From Pseudoalteromonas rubra (GTDB lineage: Bacteria; Pseudomonadota; Gammaproteobacteria; Enterobacterales; Alteromonadaceae), in assembly GCF_005886805.2 (NCBI RefSeq), contig NZ_CP045429.1, positions 1,458,501 to 1,522,500 of the forward strand: a stretch of 64,000 bases of DNA, in the 5' to 3' direction. Positions 33,201-42,751 of the stretch are shown one piece after another (positions within the stretch are counted from its first letter, which is position 1; every line of letters begins with the position of its first letter). The position numbers were made by a program, and so were the translations under genes. Under the pieces are notes generated by a model. It was not told the origin of the DNA, did not search any database, and worked only from the letters and a program-made list of their open reading frames with translations.

Positions 33201-34553
33201 ATGAGTTTCAATATTGCATTAACTGGTTTAGCTGCGGCTCAGAAAGACCTGGATACCACAGCTAACAATATCGCTAACGTTAATACGACGGGCTTTAAAG
33301 AATCGCGTGCTGAATTTGCATCTGTGTATGCATCTTCCGTATTTAGCGCTGGTAAGACAAAAAATGGTGATGGTGTGCAAACCACTATGGTTGCGCAGCA
33401 GTTTCACCAAGGTTCTTTGAACTTTACGCAGAACTCGCTGGACCTGGCGATTACAGGTGAAGGTTACTTTGCGATGAGTGAAGAGCTGGGAGCTCAGGAC
33501 TTCACTTACTCTCGTGCAGGGGCCTTTAAACTTAACAAAGACAACTTTATCGTTGATGCTCAGGGTAATTTCTTACAGGGTTTCCCTGTTGACCCAAGTA
33601 CCGGTGACACGACCTCAATCAGTTTAAGTACATCATCAGCACTGCAAATCCCAGATGCTTCTGGTTCACCACGCGCAACCACCAGTGTGTATTCATCTTT
33701 CAACTTGGACTCGCGTGCTTCAGCGCCAACGTTGGCATTTGACCCAACAGAAAGTGCAACTTACAACAGTTCTACTTCAACAACGATTTACGATAGCTTG
33801 GGTGAACCGCATATTCTTCAGCTTTATTTTGTAAAAGAAGATCCTGCAACCAACCCCAATGAATGGCAAGTGTATGCAACGCTTAATGGTACACAGTTTA
33901 ATACATCGGGAGCCAGTGGCGCACCACTTGAGCCGATAACTGAGTTTCAGTTTGACCAAAATGGTTTGCCATCCACGACAGGTAACCCGCAAGTTGCGAA
34001 CACAGGCACAACTTTTAACTCGTTTGCAATCCCAGCGGGTGCAGGTGCTGGTTTATCAACTTTGCTTACAAACGGCGCAACATTCCCAAGTAACGTGGAA
34101 CTGAATTGGCGCGATGAAGCAAACACGTCAAACAAACTACCTACACAGTTCGCCAGCCGTTTTGAGGTTAAAGCGCTTGAACAAGACGGCGCTACAACGG
34201 GCCGATTGGCGGGGATTGATATCGGCGGTGACGGTAAAATTGTCGCATCTTACAGTAATGGTGACTCAACCTATTTGGGTCAGGTTGCCATGGTGCGTTT
34301 TTCTAACTCTCAGGGGTTGCAGCAAGTGGGCAATACCGGATGGAAAAAGAGTTTAACATCAGGTGAGCCTATTGCGGGAGAGCCTGGTTCAGGAACACTG
34401 GGTTCAATCAACTCCTCAGCATTGGAGCAGTCCAATGTTAACTTAACAAACGAGCTGGTAGACCTGATAAGTGCGCAGCGAAACTTCCAGGCAAACTCGC
34501 GGGCACTGGAAGTCAACTCAACACTTCAGCAGAATATCCTGCAGATCCGATAA
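33201..34553 (+). CDS. flgE: flagellar hook protein FlgE
   Basis: FlgE (450 residues) forms the hook. The N terminus MSFNIALTGLAAAQKDLDTT and ANNIANVNTTGFKESRAEF carry the rod/hook motif. LAITGEGYFAMSEELG and the FlgE middle domain are recognisable. The C terminus SNVNLTNELVDLISAQRNFQ and ANSRALEVNSTLQQNILQIR pairs with the N-terminal helix. AGAGGTGAGAG precedes the ATG. A terminator follows, making it the last gene of the first flg transcript. Confidence 0.96.
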   Translation: MSFNIALTGLAAAQKDLDTTANNIANVNTTGFKESRAEFASVYASSVFSAGKTKNGDGVQTTMVAQQFHQGSLNFTQNSLDLAITGEGYFAMSEELGAQDFTYSRAGAFKLNKDNFIVDAQGNFLQGFPVDPSTGDTTSISLSTSSALQIPDASGSPRATTSVYSSFNLDSRASAPTLAFDPTESATYNSSTSTTIYDSLGEPHILQLYFVKEDPATNPNEWQVYATLNGTQFNTSGASGAPLEPITEFQFDQNGLPSTTGNPQVANTGTTFNSFAIPAGAGAGLSTLLTNGATFPSNVELNWRDEANTSNKLPTQFASRFEVKALEQDGATTGRLAGIDIGGDGKIVASYSNGDSTYLGQVAMVRFSNSQGLQQVGNTGWKKSLTSGEPIAGEPGSGTLGSINSSALEQSNVNLTNELVDLISAQRNFQANSRALEVNSTLQQNILQIR

Positions 34554-34571
34554 TCAAATCCAATCACCTCT

Positions 34572-34596
34572 TGAGGCCGCATTTAGCGGCCTTTTC
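34572..34596 (+). terminator. terminator after flgE
   Basis: AGGCCGC/GCGGCCT stem (34574-34580/34586-34592) with loop ATTTA and a T run. It separates flgBCDE from the next sigma-54 promoter. Confidence 0.85.
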
Positions 34597-34615
34597 ATTT
34601 TCTTGACGATCATCT

Positions 34616-34631
34616 TGGCATCTATATTGCT
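34616..34631 (+). promoter_or_regulatory. sigma-54 promoter of flgFGHI
   Basis: TGGCATCTATATTGCT has GG (34617-34618) and GC (34629-34630) 10 nt apart, the -24/-12 pattern, 39 nt before flgF. Confidence 0.8.
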
Positions 34632-34669
34632 TTATTCAGTATAGATTGAACAATTTTTAGGTCGTTCCC

Positions 34670-35434
34670 ATGGATAAAATGCTGTATGTCGCTATGTCAG
34701 GCGCCAAACAAAACCTGGTTGGTGTCGGGCTGAAGGCAAATAACCTGGCTAACGCCAATACTACCGGGTTTAAGGCTGACTTTGCACAGGCCCGTTCAAT
34801 GCAGGCATTTGGCGAAGGGCTACCGACACGCGTGTTTGCGATGCAGGAGCGCCCAGGCACTATGATGACAGGTGGTGCCATTACTGAAACCGGCCGGGAT
34901 CTGGACATTGCGGTAGATGAGAAATCCTGGATAAGTGTTGTAGATGCCGCAGGCGATGAGGCTTATACGAAAGTTGGCACACTGAACATCACGGCAGATG
35001 GTGCACTGGTTACCAGTCATGGTCGTCAAATAATTGGCGAAGGTGGGCCCATTATATTGCCTTTGCCAGTAGAGAAGGTGGTGTTCAGTGATGATGGCTC
35101 AATTCAGGTGCGCCCTCAGGGGGCACCTGCCAACTTTTTAGAAGTGGTCGACCGGTTAAAGATTATTAGCGCAGACAATAGCAAACTTGAAAAAGGCAAT
35201 GATGGTTTGTTCAGACCAAAAGAGGAGTTGCTCGAAGACGGCGTATGTGGGTTTTGTGAAATTTCACCTACCGCCAAAGTCATGAGTGGCTATTTAGAAA
35301 TGTCCAACGTGAACCCGGTTCACGAGATGGTAGACATGGTAAACCTTCAGCGTCAGTTTGAAATGCAGATGAAACTGATGAAAACAGCTGAAGAAATTGA
35401 TGAGCGACACACTTCGCTCCTGCGTATCGTTTAA
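34670..35434 (+). CDS. flgF: flagellar rod protein FlgF
   Basis: FlgF (254 residues) is a proximal rod subunit. It starts MDKMLYVAMSGAKQNLVGVG, then LKANNLANANTTGFKADFAQ, and ends MSNVNPVHEMVDMVNLQRQF plus a helix with MKLMKTAEEIDERHTSLLRI. The ATG 34670 follows GGTCG rather weakly. It heads the second flg transcript, 18 nt before flgG. Confidence 0.96.
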   Translation: MDKMLYVAMSGAKQNLVGVGLKANNLANANTTGFKADFAQARSMQAFGEGLPTRVFAMQERPGTMMTGGAITETGRDLDIAVDEKSWISVVDAAGDEAYTKVGTLNITADGALVTSHGRQIIGEGGPIILPLPVEKVVFSDDGSIQVRPQGAPANFLEVVDRLKIISADNSKLEKGNDGLFRPKEELLEDGVCGFCEISPTAKVMSGYLEMSNVNPVHEMVDMVNLQRQFEMQMKLMKTAEEIDERHTSLLRIV

Positions 35435-35452
35435 GAGAGTGAGGTATAGATT

Positions 35453-36241
35453 ATGAACCCAGCATTATGGATCAGTAAAACCGGCCTAGATGCCCAGCAA
35501 ACTGATATTTCGGTGATTTCGAATAACCTGGCGAATGCCAGTACTGTGGGCTATAAGAAAAGCCGCGCAATATTTGAAGACTTACTCTATCAGAATATTA
35601 ACCAACCAGGCGGTCGTTCTTCTCAGGATACCGAGCTTCCATCAGGCTTGATGCTTGGCGCGGGCGCCAAGGTGGTGGCCAACCAGAAGAACTTTTCGCA
35701 AGGTAACATGCTGAGCACTGAAAACTCATTGGACTGGATGGTTCAGGGACCGGGTTTTTTCGAAATTCAGATGCCTGACGGCACCATTGCATACACGCGA
35801 AATGGCCAGTTTACCACTGATGAAGAAGGTAGGATCGTGACCTCTGGGGCAGGCTTTCCGGTGCAACCTGAAATGAATGTTCCGGATAATGCAAATTCCA
35901 TCACCATTTCTCAGGATGGTGAGGTTTCTGTCAGTATTCAGGGTGAAGCTGCCAATACGGTTATCGGCCAGCTGGTAATAAGCGATTTCATTAACCCATC
36001 TGGTCTTGAACCGATTGGTCAGAACCTCTACACCGAAACTGCTGTCAGCGGAGCGCCAGTTCAGGGGAACCCGGGTGTTGAAGGGCTTGGTTCTATTGTG
36101 CAGGGGGCGCTGGAAACTTCGAACGTTAACGTTACCGAAGAGCTGGTCAATTTGATTGAAACACAACGGGTTTACGAGATGAACTCGAAAGTAATCAAGT
36201 CAGTTGATGAGATGCTTAGTTACATTAATCAGCAGCTTTAA
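35453..36241 (+). CDS. flgG: flagellar distal rod protein FlgG
   Basis: FlgG (262 residues) forms the distal rod. NPALWISKTGLDAQQTDISV and NNLANASTVGYKKSRAIFED mark the N terminus; LDWMVQGPGFFEIQMPDGT and AYTRNGQFTTDEEGRIV are FlgG-like; the C-terminal SNVNVTEELVNLIETQRVYE motif completes it. GAGTGAGG precedes the ATG. Followed by flgH after 15 nt. Confidence 0.96.
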   Translation: MNPALWISKTGLDAQQTDISVISNNLANASTVGYKKSRAIFEDLLYQNINQPGGRSSQDTELPSGLMLGAGAKVVANQKNFSQGNMLSTENSLDWMVQGPGFFEIQMPDGTIAYTRNGQFTTDEEGRIVTSGAGFPVQPEMNVPDNANSITISQDGEVSVSIQGEAANTVIGQLVISDFINPSGLEPIGQNLYTETAVSGAPVQGNPGVEGLGSIVQGALETSNVNVTEELVNLIETQRVYEMNSKVIKSVDEMLSYINQQL

Positions 36242-36256
36242 AAGATTGGGGGTAGT

Positions 36257-36946
36257 ATGGACAAGTTACGTACACTAGGCCTGTTTGCGGCAGGCTGTAT
36301 AGCACTTAGTGGTTGTACAACAACGCAAAATAAAGATGTTAAGCGGGACGATCCTTACTACGCGCCCATGTATCCGGAAGCTGAAGCTGCGCCAGTCGTG
36401 CCAACAGGTTCGTTGTTCAACGCTTACGCCAACGATCTGTACTCAGATAAAAAGGCGCTTCGAACCGGGGATATCATTACGGTGGTGTTACGAGAGTCAA
36501 CTCAGGCTTCAAAAGCGGCCAATTCTAAACTGGATAAAGATAGTGAAGTGAATGTTGATCCTATTCTGGGTTTAGGCGGCGCTGCGGTCAACTGGGGAAG
36601 CAAAAGTATTCAGTTAGATGCAGGCTCAAATTCTTCATTTCAGGGGGATGCGCAGGCCAACCAGTCGAATAGTCTTATTGGTAATATCTCGGTCAATGTG
36701 ATGCGGGTGTTGCCAAATGGAAACCTGGTGATAAGAGGCGAGAAATGGCTGACACTGAATACCGGTGAAGAGTTTATCCGTCTCGAGGGGTTAGTCAGAC
36801 CACAGGATGTCAACGCTGATAATACCGTGGAGTCAAACCGTATTGCCAATGCACGTATTCAGTACTCAGGTAAAGGTGATACGCAGGAAGTGCAGAGTGC
36901 AGGTTGGCTGACTAAGTTCTTTATGAGCGCCATAATGCCATTTTGA
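36257..36946 (+). CDS. flgH: flagellar L-ring protein FlgH
   Basis: FlgH (229 residues) is the outer-membrane L-ring lipoprotein. The signal peptide ends in a lipobox, ALSGC, with Cys20 as the lipidated residue. [36 protein letters not shown] and the C-terminal [20 protein letters not shown] are family features. GGGGGTA is the ribosome-binding site. It is followed by flgI with 11 nt between stop and ATG. Confidence 0.96.
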   Translation: MDKLRTLGLFAAGCIALSGCTTTQNKDVKRDDPYYAPMYPEAEAAPVVPTGSLFNAYANDLYSDKKALRTGDIITVVLRESTQASKAANSKLDKDSEVNVDPILGLGGAAVNWGSKSIQLDAGSNSSFQGDAQANQSNSLIGNISVNVMRVLPNGNLVIRGEKWLTLNTGEEFIRLEGLVRPQDVNADNTVESNRIANARIQYSGKGDTQEVQSAGWLTKFFMSAIMPF

Positions 36947-36957
36947 GGAAGCAAACT

Positions 36958-38052
36958 ATGAAATTATTTAATGTGCTCGTGCTAACGATGGCACTTATTG
37001 GCAGCCAGTTTGCGCAAGCAGAGCGTATCAAAGACGTGACCATGGTTGAGGGAGTTCGTTCAAACCAACTGGTTGGTTATGGTTTGGTAGTGGGCTTACC
37101 CGGTACAGGGGAGCAAACTCGCTTTACAGAGCAAAGCTTCAAGGGCATGTTAAACAGCTTTGGTATTACTATGCCTGCCAACCTAAAGCCGAAGATCAAA
37201 AATGTGGCAGCCGTAGCCGTTCACGCAGAGTTACCAGCCTTCGTAAAGCCAGGTCAAACTATTGACGTCACGGTGTCATCTATTGGTAGTGCGGGCAGTT
37301 TGCGTGGCGGGACTTTACTGCAAACGTTTCTTAAAGGTGTAGATGGTAATGTCTATGCGATTGCTCAGGGCAGTATGATCGTGGGTGGTCTGGGTGCTGA
37401 AGGGCTAGATGGCAGCCGGGTTGTAATCAACACGCCAACAGTTGGTCGTATTCCAAATGGTGGTACAGTTGAACGTGCTGTCAGGAGCCCGTTTACCCAG
37501 GGAGATCATATTACCTTCAACCTGAATCGACCCGACTTCACAACCGCGAAGCGTCTGGCTGATACAATCAATGATCTGGTGGGCCCACAAAGCGCACAAG
37601 CAATGGATGCCGCATCCGTGCGAGTCATTGCACCTCGCGACCCTTCTCAACGCGTTGCTTACCTGTCGACTCTTGAAAACCTGGAGTTCACACCAGCGGA
37701 TACCTCAGCCAAGATTATTGTTAATTCACGTACTGGTACCATAGTGATTGGCAAAGAAGTGAAACTGCAGCCTGCGGCAATAACACATGGCGGATTGACA
37801 GTGACCATTGCTGAACAAATGAATGTGTCTCAGCCGCAGCCTTTGACAGAGGGTGATACTGTGGTGACGCGTCAAAGCATTGTCGATGTTGACCAGGACG
37901 ATTCGCGGGCGTTTGTATTTGACCCCGGTTCAAGCCTGGATGATTTGGTCCGTGCAATCAATGCAGTGGGTGCTGCTCCTGGCGATCTGATGGCGATACT
38001 GGAGGCATTGAAAGAAGCCGGTGCAATACATGGTCAATTAGTCGTCATTTAA
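36958..38052 (+). CDS. flgI: flagellar P-ring protein FlgI
   Basis: FlgI (364 residues) builds the periplasmic P ring. A signal peptide ([21 protein letters not shown]) precedes [20 protein letters not shown] and [13 protein letters not shown], the family signature. [20 protein letters not shown] is the conserved C terminus. ATG at 36958 has AGGAA 7 nt upstream; an in-frame TTG at 36943 overlaps flgH and is not needed. A strong terminator follows. Confidence 0.96.
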   Translation: MKLFNVLVLTMALIGSQFAQAERIKDVTMVEGVRSNQLVGYGLVVGLPGTGEQTRFTEQSFKGMLNSFGITMPANLKPKIKNVAAVAVHAELPAFVKPGQTIDVTVSSIGSAGSLRGGTLLQTFLKGVDGNVYAIAQGSMIVGGLGAEGLDGSRVVINTPTVGRIPNGGTVERAVRSPFTQGDHITFNLNRPDFTTAKRLADTINDLVGPQSAQAMDAASVRVIAPRDPSQRVAYLSTLENLEFTPADTSAKIIVNSRTGTIVIGKEVKLQPAAITHGGLTVTIAEQMNVSQPQPLTEGDTVVTRQSIVDVDQDDSRAFVFDPGSSLDDLVRAINAVGAAPGDLMAILEALKEAGAIHGQLVVI

Positions 38053-38076
38053 TGCTTCTTTTATAATCAATTAGTT

Positions 38077-38102
38077 AGCCCCATTTTATGGGGCTTTTTT
38101 TT
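38077..38102 (+). terminator. terminator after flgI
   Basis: AGCCCCA/TGGGGCT stem (38077-38083/38089-38095) followed by a T run of eight. Ends the flgFGHI transcript. Confidence 0.9.
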
Positions 38103-38117
38103 GGCTCAATAATTGCA
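38102..38117 (+). promoter_or_regulatory. sigma-54 promoter of flgJKL
   Basis: TGGCTCAATAATTGCA has GG (38103-38104) and GC (38115-38116) 10 nt apart. It begins in the last bases of the flgI terminator and lies 38 nt before flgJ. Confidence 0.8.
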
Positions 38118-38154
38118 TTGTAATTGGTTATGTATATTGATGTGATTTCGAGCA

Positions 38155-39120
38155 ATGAATACTGATCCAACTCGCAACCAAAGTTTCTATGACTTAACTG
38201 ATCTGAACTCGTTAAGACAGGATGCACTGAAAAGTACCGGAGACGCCAATGCCTCTGAAGAAGCGTTGCGTAAGGCGGCTCAACAGTTCGAGTCAATTTT
38301 CACTCAAATGATGTTGTCCAGCATGCGAAAGGCCAATGAGGTTCTGGAGGACAAAGATAGTCCGTTTAATTCCAGCAGCGTCAAATTTTATCGTGACATG
38401 CATGATCAGCAAATGTCTATGCAGCTCTCCAGCGAAGGGAGCTTGGGTCTCGCAGATCTGATTGTGCAGCAATTATCGCCTAACCGGGATGGGTATATGC
38501 CCAGCTCTGTACTGCGCACCGGTGCGGAGCTACAAAGCGACCGGATCGCCAATGGTGAAGCTGCACAGGTGAAAGCTGAGCAACAGCCTGAGGTGATGGA
38601 AAGTGCATCTAAAGATGTTCAATTCGATGATCCAGAGTCCTTCGTTAGCCAGCTCTGGGAGCATGCTAAGTCAGCAGCTGCCAAGATTGGTTTGAATCCA
38701 GCTGTCATGGTTGCTCAGGCTGCACTGGAAACAGGTTGGGGCAAGCACATCATTGCCCGCCAGGACGGTGAAAGCAGTTTAAACCTGTTTAACATAAAAG
38801 CCGATAAGCGTTGGCAGGGTGACAGCGCCAGTAAAATGACGCTGGAATTTGAGCAAGGTTTACCAGTGAAAAAGCAAGCGAGCTTCAGAGCGTATGATTC
38901 GCTGAAAGATAGCATCAATGATTATGTCGATTTCCTGCAGTCCAATCCTCGTTACCAAGAGGCTTTAACTAAGACAGATAATCCGGACCAATACCTGGAT
39001 GCGCTGCAACAGGCAGGGTATGCAACCGATCCAGATTATGCAGAAAAAATTAAACGTGTGTTGGACAGAGGAGAATTTCAGTCCATGTTGTCAGCGTCAG
39101 TGCATCAGGGAGTAAATTAA
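38155..39120 (+). CDS. flgJ: flagellar rod assembly protein/muramidase FlgJ
   Basis: FlgJ (321 residues) is the two-domain form of gammaproteobacteria. The N-terminal rod-cap domain carries ALRKAAQQFESIFTQMMLSS and MRKANEV. The C-terminal beta-N-acetylglucosaminidase domain (about 160-315; NPAVMVAQAALETGWGKHII with the catalytic Glu, then NLFNIKADKRWQG) opens peptidoglycan for the growing rod. The ATG lacks a strong ribosome-binding site. It ends 1 nt before flgK. Confidence 0.96.
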   Translation: MNTDPTRNQSFYDLTDLNSLRQDALKSTGDANASEEALRKAAQQFESIFTQMMLSSMRKANEVLEDKDSPFNSSSVKFYRDMHDQQMSMQLSSEGSLGLADLIVQQLSPNRDGYMPSSVLRTGAELQSDRIANGEAAQVKAEQQPEVMESASKDVQFDDPESFVSQLWEHAKSAAAKIGLNPAVMVAQAALETGWGKHIIARQDGESSLNLFNIKADKRWQGDSASKMTLEFEQGLPVKKQASFRAYDSLKDSINDYVDFLQSNPRYQEALTKTDNPDQYLDALQQAGYATDPDYAEKIKRVLDRGEFQSMLSASVHQGVN

Positions 39121-39121
39121 G

Positions 39122-41134
39122 ATGTCATTTAATCTTATGAATATTGGTACTTCCGGGGTCAGGGCCAGCTCTGAATTACTCCAGACGACCAGTAAAAACA
39201 TCGCAAACCTGAATACCAAAGGTTATGTTCGCGAGCGGACTGAACACACCACTATGGTCAACAACCAGGTGGGACGTGGTGAAACCGTGCGCCTACTCAA
39301 TGAGTTTGCTCAGAAGCAGCTTAATCGTGATCTTTCGAGTGAGGCTTACTACGAACAGTTTGTGACGGAAGCCACTCGGGTTGATACCTTGTTTGGTGAA
39401 GAGTCTAATAATCTGAATCAGAGCATCAACTCGTTGTTCAATAATATGCAGGAAGCGATGAATTTACCTTCCTCAACGGTTGCGCGCTCCCTGTTTTTGA
39501 CGGATGCACAGAACTTAATTGATCAGATGGATCGATTATCAGGCATTGTGTTTGATCAGAGCAATATCGTAAATGAGCAATTGTCGATTTATTCTGATGA
39601 AGCCAATAACCTGATCCAGAAGATCAGTGACATGAACGCCCAAGTTGCGGCGCTCAATGGTAATAACAGCGATGGCAGCGGCAGCTCCTTGCTTAATCAA
39701 CGAGATCAGGCCATCAGAGATCTGGCTGAATTGGTAGACATCGAAACCCTGGATGGCAAGAATGGTGAAAAACTCGTTTTTCTTGGCTCCGGGCAATCTT
39801 TGGTCATGGAAAATGGCAGTTTTAATCTCTTCTCAATGGATGGCGACCCCGATCCGAACCACAAAACGTTGACGCTGGATGTGACTGATGGTGCCGCTGT
39901 GGCGTTAGAGGTGGATCATGTCAGTCTTAGAGGAAAGATTGGCGGCCTGATGGCATTTCGTGATGATATTTTGGTGCCAGCACAGACTCAGCTTGGTCAA
40001 ATCGGACTATCACTTGCCGATGCTTTTAACCAGCAAAACCAGCTGGGTATGGACCTGGATGGTAATCTTGGCGGTAACATATTCACGCTACCAACGGTCG
40101 GCGGATATCCGTATGAAAGCAATACCAGTACCGCACAGTTAACGGCTACGGTTGAGCCTGGTAAAGGTAAAGAAGTCCCGGCGACGGATTTCAGAGTCAC
40201 TTATACCGCAGCAAACACCGTCGAAATTGCAGCGGTAGACAGTAAGGGCAATGTTCAGGGAACGCCCGTAACTGCAAACGTGATTGGCGGGGTGATAGAT
40301 TCAAACTCCGTTGCGGCAGGTGTCGACATGTTTGGTTTGCAAATGAACCTGACAGGGACCGCTAATGTGGGTGACAGCTTCCTGGTTAAGCTTAACTCGG
40401 GAACTGCGGGGAATTTACAACTTGCAACTGATAGACCTGAAAGTTTAGCACTGGCTTCACCAATACGGACGGAGACTGCGGCCAGTAATGTGAGTACGGC
40501 AAACATTTCTGTAGGCTCTGTTACCAACACAGATCCTGCTACGAGTAACTTTACAGCGGCACCACCGAGCCTGACCAATGGCACAATCACACTGACTAAA
40601 ACGGCAAACGCCAATGAATATCAGATTGTCGATGGCAATGGTACTAATACTTTTACCATTACACCGCCAGCTGAAAACTTGCTTGCCCAGGCGGGTGGTG
40701 CGTATGCCAGCTATGGCTTCGATTTTAATATTGAGGGGACGCCAGCGACGGGTGACACATTCACCATTGAGTTTAATACCGGCGGTTTTGATGATAACCG
40801 TAATGGCCTCGAGCTTAGTAAGTTACAAAGCGCGGAACTGGTGCGTCAGAACGTAGTGACGACTGCAACCGCAGATAATCTGAAAACCTTTAATGAAGCG
40901 TACGCCGGACTGGTAACGGAAATTGGTGTTGTGGCCAATCAGGCCAAAACCAATGGTGCGGCTTACGAAGCACTGGCAGCCCAATCTGAAGCTTGGTATG
41001 AATCTATGGCGGGCGTTAACCTGGATGAAGAAGCGGCAAACTTGCTGCGTTTTCAACAATCTTACTCAGCAGCGGCACAAGTACTTACTGCAGCAAGAAC
41101 TGTGTTTGAAACCTTATTAAGTGCGGCGAGGTAA
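39122..41134 (+). CDS. flgK: flagellar hook-filament junction protein FlgK
   Basis: FlgK (670 residues) is hook-associated protein 1, the first junction ring. The N terminus (LLQTTSKNIANLNTKGYVRE) and C terminus (NLDEEAANLLRFQQSYSAAA, then QVLTAARTVFETLLSAAR) are the diagnostic pairing helices. NNMQEAMNLPSSTVARSLFL and LRGKIGGLMAFRDDILVPAQ are typical. The central variable region (about 330-560) is Thr/Ala/Asn-rich and surface-exposed. Longer than the E. coli protein (547), as in many Pseudoalteromonas. flgL starts 2 nt later. Confidence 0.96.
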   Translation: MSFNLMNIGTSGVRASSELLQTTSKNIANLNTKGYVRERTEHTTMVNNQVGRGETVRLLNEFAQKQLNRDLSSEAYYEQFVTEATRVDTLFGEESNNLNQSINSLFNNMQEAMNLPSSTVARSLFLTDAQNLIDQMDRLSGIVFDQSNIVNEQLSIYSDEANNLIQKISDMNAQVAALNGNNSDGSGSSLLNQRDQAIRDLAELVDIETLDGKNGEKLVFLGSGQSLVMENGSFNLFSMDGDPDPNHKTLTLDVTDGAAVALEVDHVSLRGKIGGLMAFRDDILVPAQTQLGQIGLSLADAFNQQNQLGMDLDGNLGGNIFTLPTVGGYPYESNTSTAQLTATVEPGKGKEVPATDFRVTYTAANTVEIAAVDSKGNVQGTPVTANVIGGVIDSNSVAAGVDMFGLQMNLTGTANVGDSFLVKLNSGTAGNLQLATDRPESLALASPIRTETAASNVSTANISVGSVTNTDPATSNFTAAPPSLTNGTITLTKTANANEYQIVDGNGTNTFTITPPAENLLAQAGGAYASYGFDFNIEGTPATGDTFTIEFNTGGFDDNRNGLELSKLQSAELVRQNVVTTATADNLKTFNEAYAGLVTEIGVVANQAKTNGAAYEALAAQSEAWYESMAGVNLDEEAANLLRFQQSYSAAAQVLTAARTVFETLLSAAR

Positions 41135-41136
41135 TT

Positions 41137-42372
41137 ATGCGTTTATCTCAAAATATGATGTATCAGAATAACCTGAACTCAATTCTCGATAGTCAGCAAG
41201 ATGTGAATAAAGCCATGCAGCAGGTCAATACGCAAAAGCGTGTTTTGACTGCATCAGATGATCCTTCTGCAATGGCGCGGGCCTTATTGTACACAGATAG
41301 GATCCAGACCAATGAACAGTACACAAAAAATCTGACCATGCTTAAAGGTCGTCTGGATACACAAGAGGGTGTGCTGGATAACATTAAAGACTCATTAACG
41401 CGTGCTTTGACCCTGACCGTTCAGGCCGGTAATGGCTCTTTGGTTGATGTCGACAGAGCATCGTTGTCTGAAGAGCTAAGCGCTATCCAAACGGCAGTGC
41501 ACGATTTGATGAATGCGAAAACGGAAGATGGCCGATACATTTTTTCCGGTTATCAGGATAACACAGAAGCCTATTCGTACAACAGTACACAACAGCGTTA
41601 TCAATACAACGGTGATCAGGGGCAGCATAAAATTAAGGTTGCCGAAGGGGTTGAAATTAAATCCAGTGATAATGGGTTTGATGTTTTTGAGAGCGTACCA
41701 ACACGGCTCAATGTGGCCTCCAATACTGCGACTGTGTCGGGGGGGGTCGTGAGCTCGGATGTGTATGTAACCAAACAGGGACCATTTGACCAATTTCATC
41801 AAGCCAATTATAACCCGGACCCAACAGCGCCAGCCGGCTCGAATACATTTAGTCTGGTACTTACAGCGGGAACACCTAATACCTATTCCTTACAGCAAGG
41901 TGCAACGGTATTGGCAACGGGTAGCTATGAAGAAAATCACATCGAGGTTGAAGGAATGGAGTTCAGCTTTACGGGGAATGCGCCCGCGCAGATTGACTTT
42001 GATCTTGAAGCACCAGAGCGAGATAACGTACTCAATATGCTGGATGACCTGGTTACGGCATTGAATGATACGACACTCAGTGAAAAAGATTATCGCCAGG
42101 TACTGGCTGATTCGATGATTGGTATAGATAACGCAAAAAACCGCGTTTCACAGACTCAGTCTGGTCTGGGGGGCAGGCTCAACACCGCAACGCGTATCAC
42201 CGATGCGAATGCTGATCTGGATATTAACAATAAGATTGCAAAAGCAGAGCTGGTTGAGCTGGATATGGCCGAAGCCATTACCGATCTGACCAAACATGAA
42301 ACTGCACTTCAGGCATCGCAGGCCACCTTTGGCCGGTTGTCTAATCTATCTCTACTCGACTACATCAGGTAA
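41137..42372 (+). CDS. flgL: flagellar hook-filament junction protein FlgL
   Basis: FlgL (411 residues) is hook-associated protein 3, a flagellin homologue joining hook and filament. MRLSQNMMYQNNLNSILDSQ and KRVLTASDDPSAMARALLYT at the N terminus and ETALQASQATFGRLSNLSLL at the C terminus match the family. DGRYIFSGYQDNTEAY is a typical FlgL stretch. It is the last gene of the third flg transcript, with a terminator after it. Confidence 0.96.
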   Translation: MRLSQNMMYQNNLNSILDSQQDVNKAMQQVNTQKRVLTASDDPSAMARALLYTDRIQTNEQYTKNLTMLKGRLDTQEGVLDNIKDSLTRALTLTVQAGNGSLVDVDRASLSEELSAIQTAVHDLMNAKTEDGRYIFSGYQDNTEAYSYNSTQQRYQYNGDQGQHKIKVAEGVEIKSSDNGFDVFESVPTRLNVASNTATVSGGVVSSDVYVTKQGPFDQFHQANYNPDPTAPAGSNTFSLVLTAGTPNTYSLQQGATVLATGSYEENHIEVEGMEFSFTGNAPAQIDFDLEAPERDNVLNMLDDLVTALNDTTLSEKDYRQVLADSMIGIDNAKNRVSQTQSGLGGRLNTATRITDANADLDINNKIAKAELVELDMAEAITDLTKHETALQASQATFGRLSNLSLLDYIR

Positions 42373-42380
42373 TCCGTCCT

Positions 42381-42420
42381 GGAAGCGGCTTTTAGGGTTT
42401 ACCCCTACCGCTTCCATTTT
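42381..42420 (+). terminator. terminator after flgL
   Basis: GGAAGCGG/CCGCTTCC (42381-42388/42408-42415) with an inner AGGGT/ACCCT stem, followed by ATTTTCC. Ends the flgJKL transcript. Confidence 0.75.
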
Positions 42421-42592
42421 CCCTCTCTTTTATTCAATTTAGATTCTAACCTGCTCACTTTTATAGACTTTGTTGCAGTGCTTCAGATTTATCTGGGTAG
42501 TTTAGGGTGGCAATTTATTTCCCACTTTATGCCACTTTAGAAATTAAAAATCTTTAATAAACATATGGATGAGATTTTTTTAGAAAAATTTC

Positions 42593-42619
42593 TAAAGTAT
42601 TTTTGCCGCTGCCCGATAA
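42593..42619 (+). promoter_or_regulatory. sigma-28 (FliA) promoter of flagellin 1
   Basis: TAAA at 42593-42596, 15 nt, then CCCGATAA at 42612-42619, against the consensus TAAA-N15-GCCGATAA. Seven of eight -10 bases match. Confidence 0.85.
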
Positions 42620-42686
42620 CTTAAGTAACCAAGCCGGAGAGTGAAAACAAACCTCGAAGGCTATGAGAGAAAGTTTTAGAAGTTTG

Positions 42687-42731
42687 AGAGTGGGCACTTA
42701 CAGAGTAAGCACTCAAAGAGTAAGCACTCAG
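42687..42731 (+). repeat. triple 15-nt direct repeat in flagellin 1 leader
   Basis: Three adjacent 15-nt units: AGAGTGGGCACTTAC, AGAGTAAGCACTCAA and AGAGTAAGCACTCAG. The last two can each fold as a GAGT-AAGC-ACTC hairpin, ending just before the ribosome-binding site GTGGGAG (42738-42744). A role in mRNA stability or translation is possible. Confidence 0.7.
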
Positions 42732-42751
42732 ATTATAGTGGGAGAATCACC

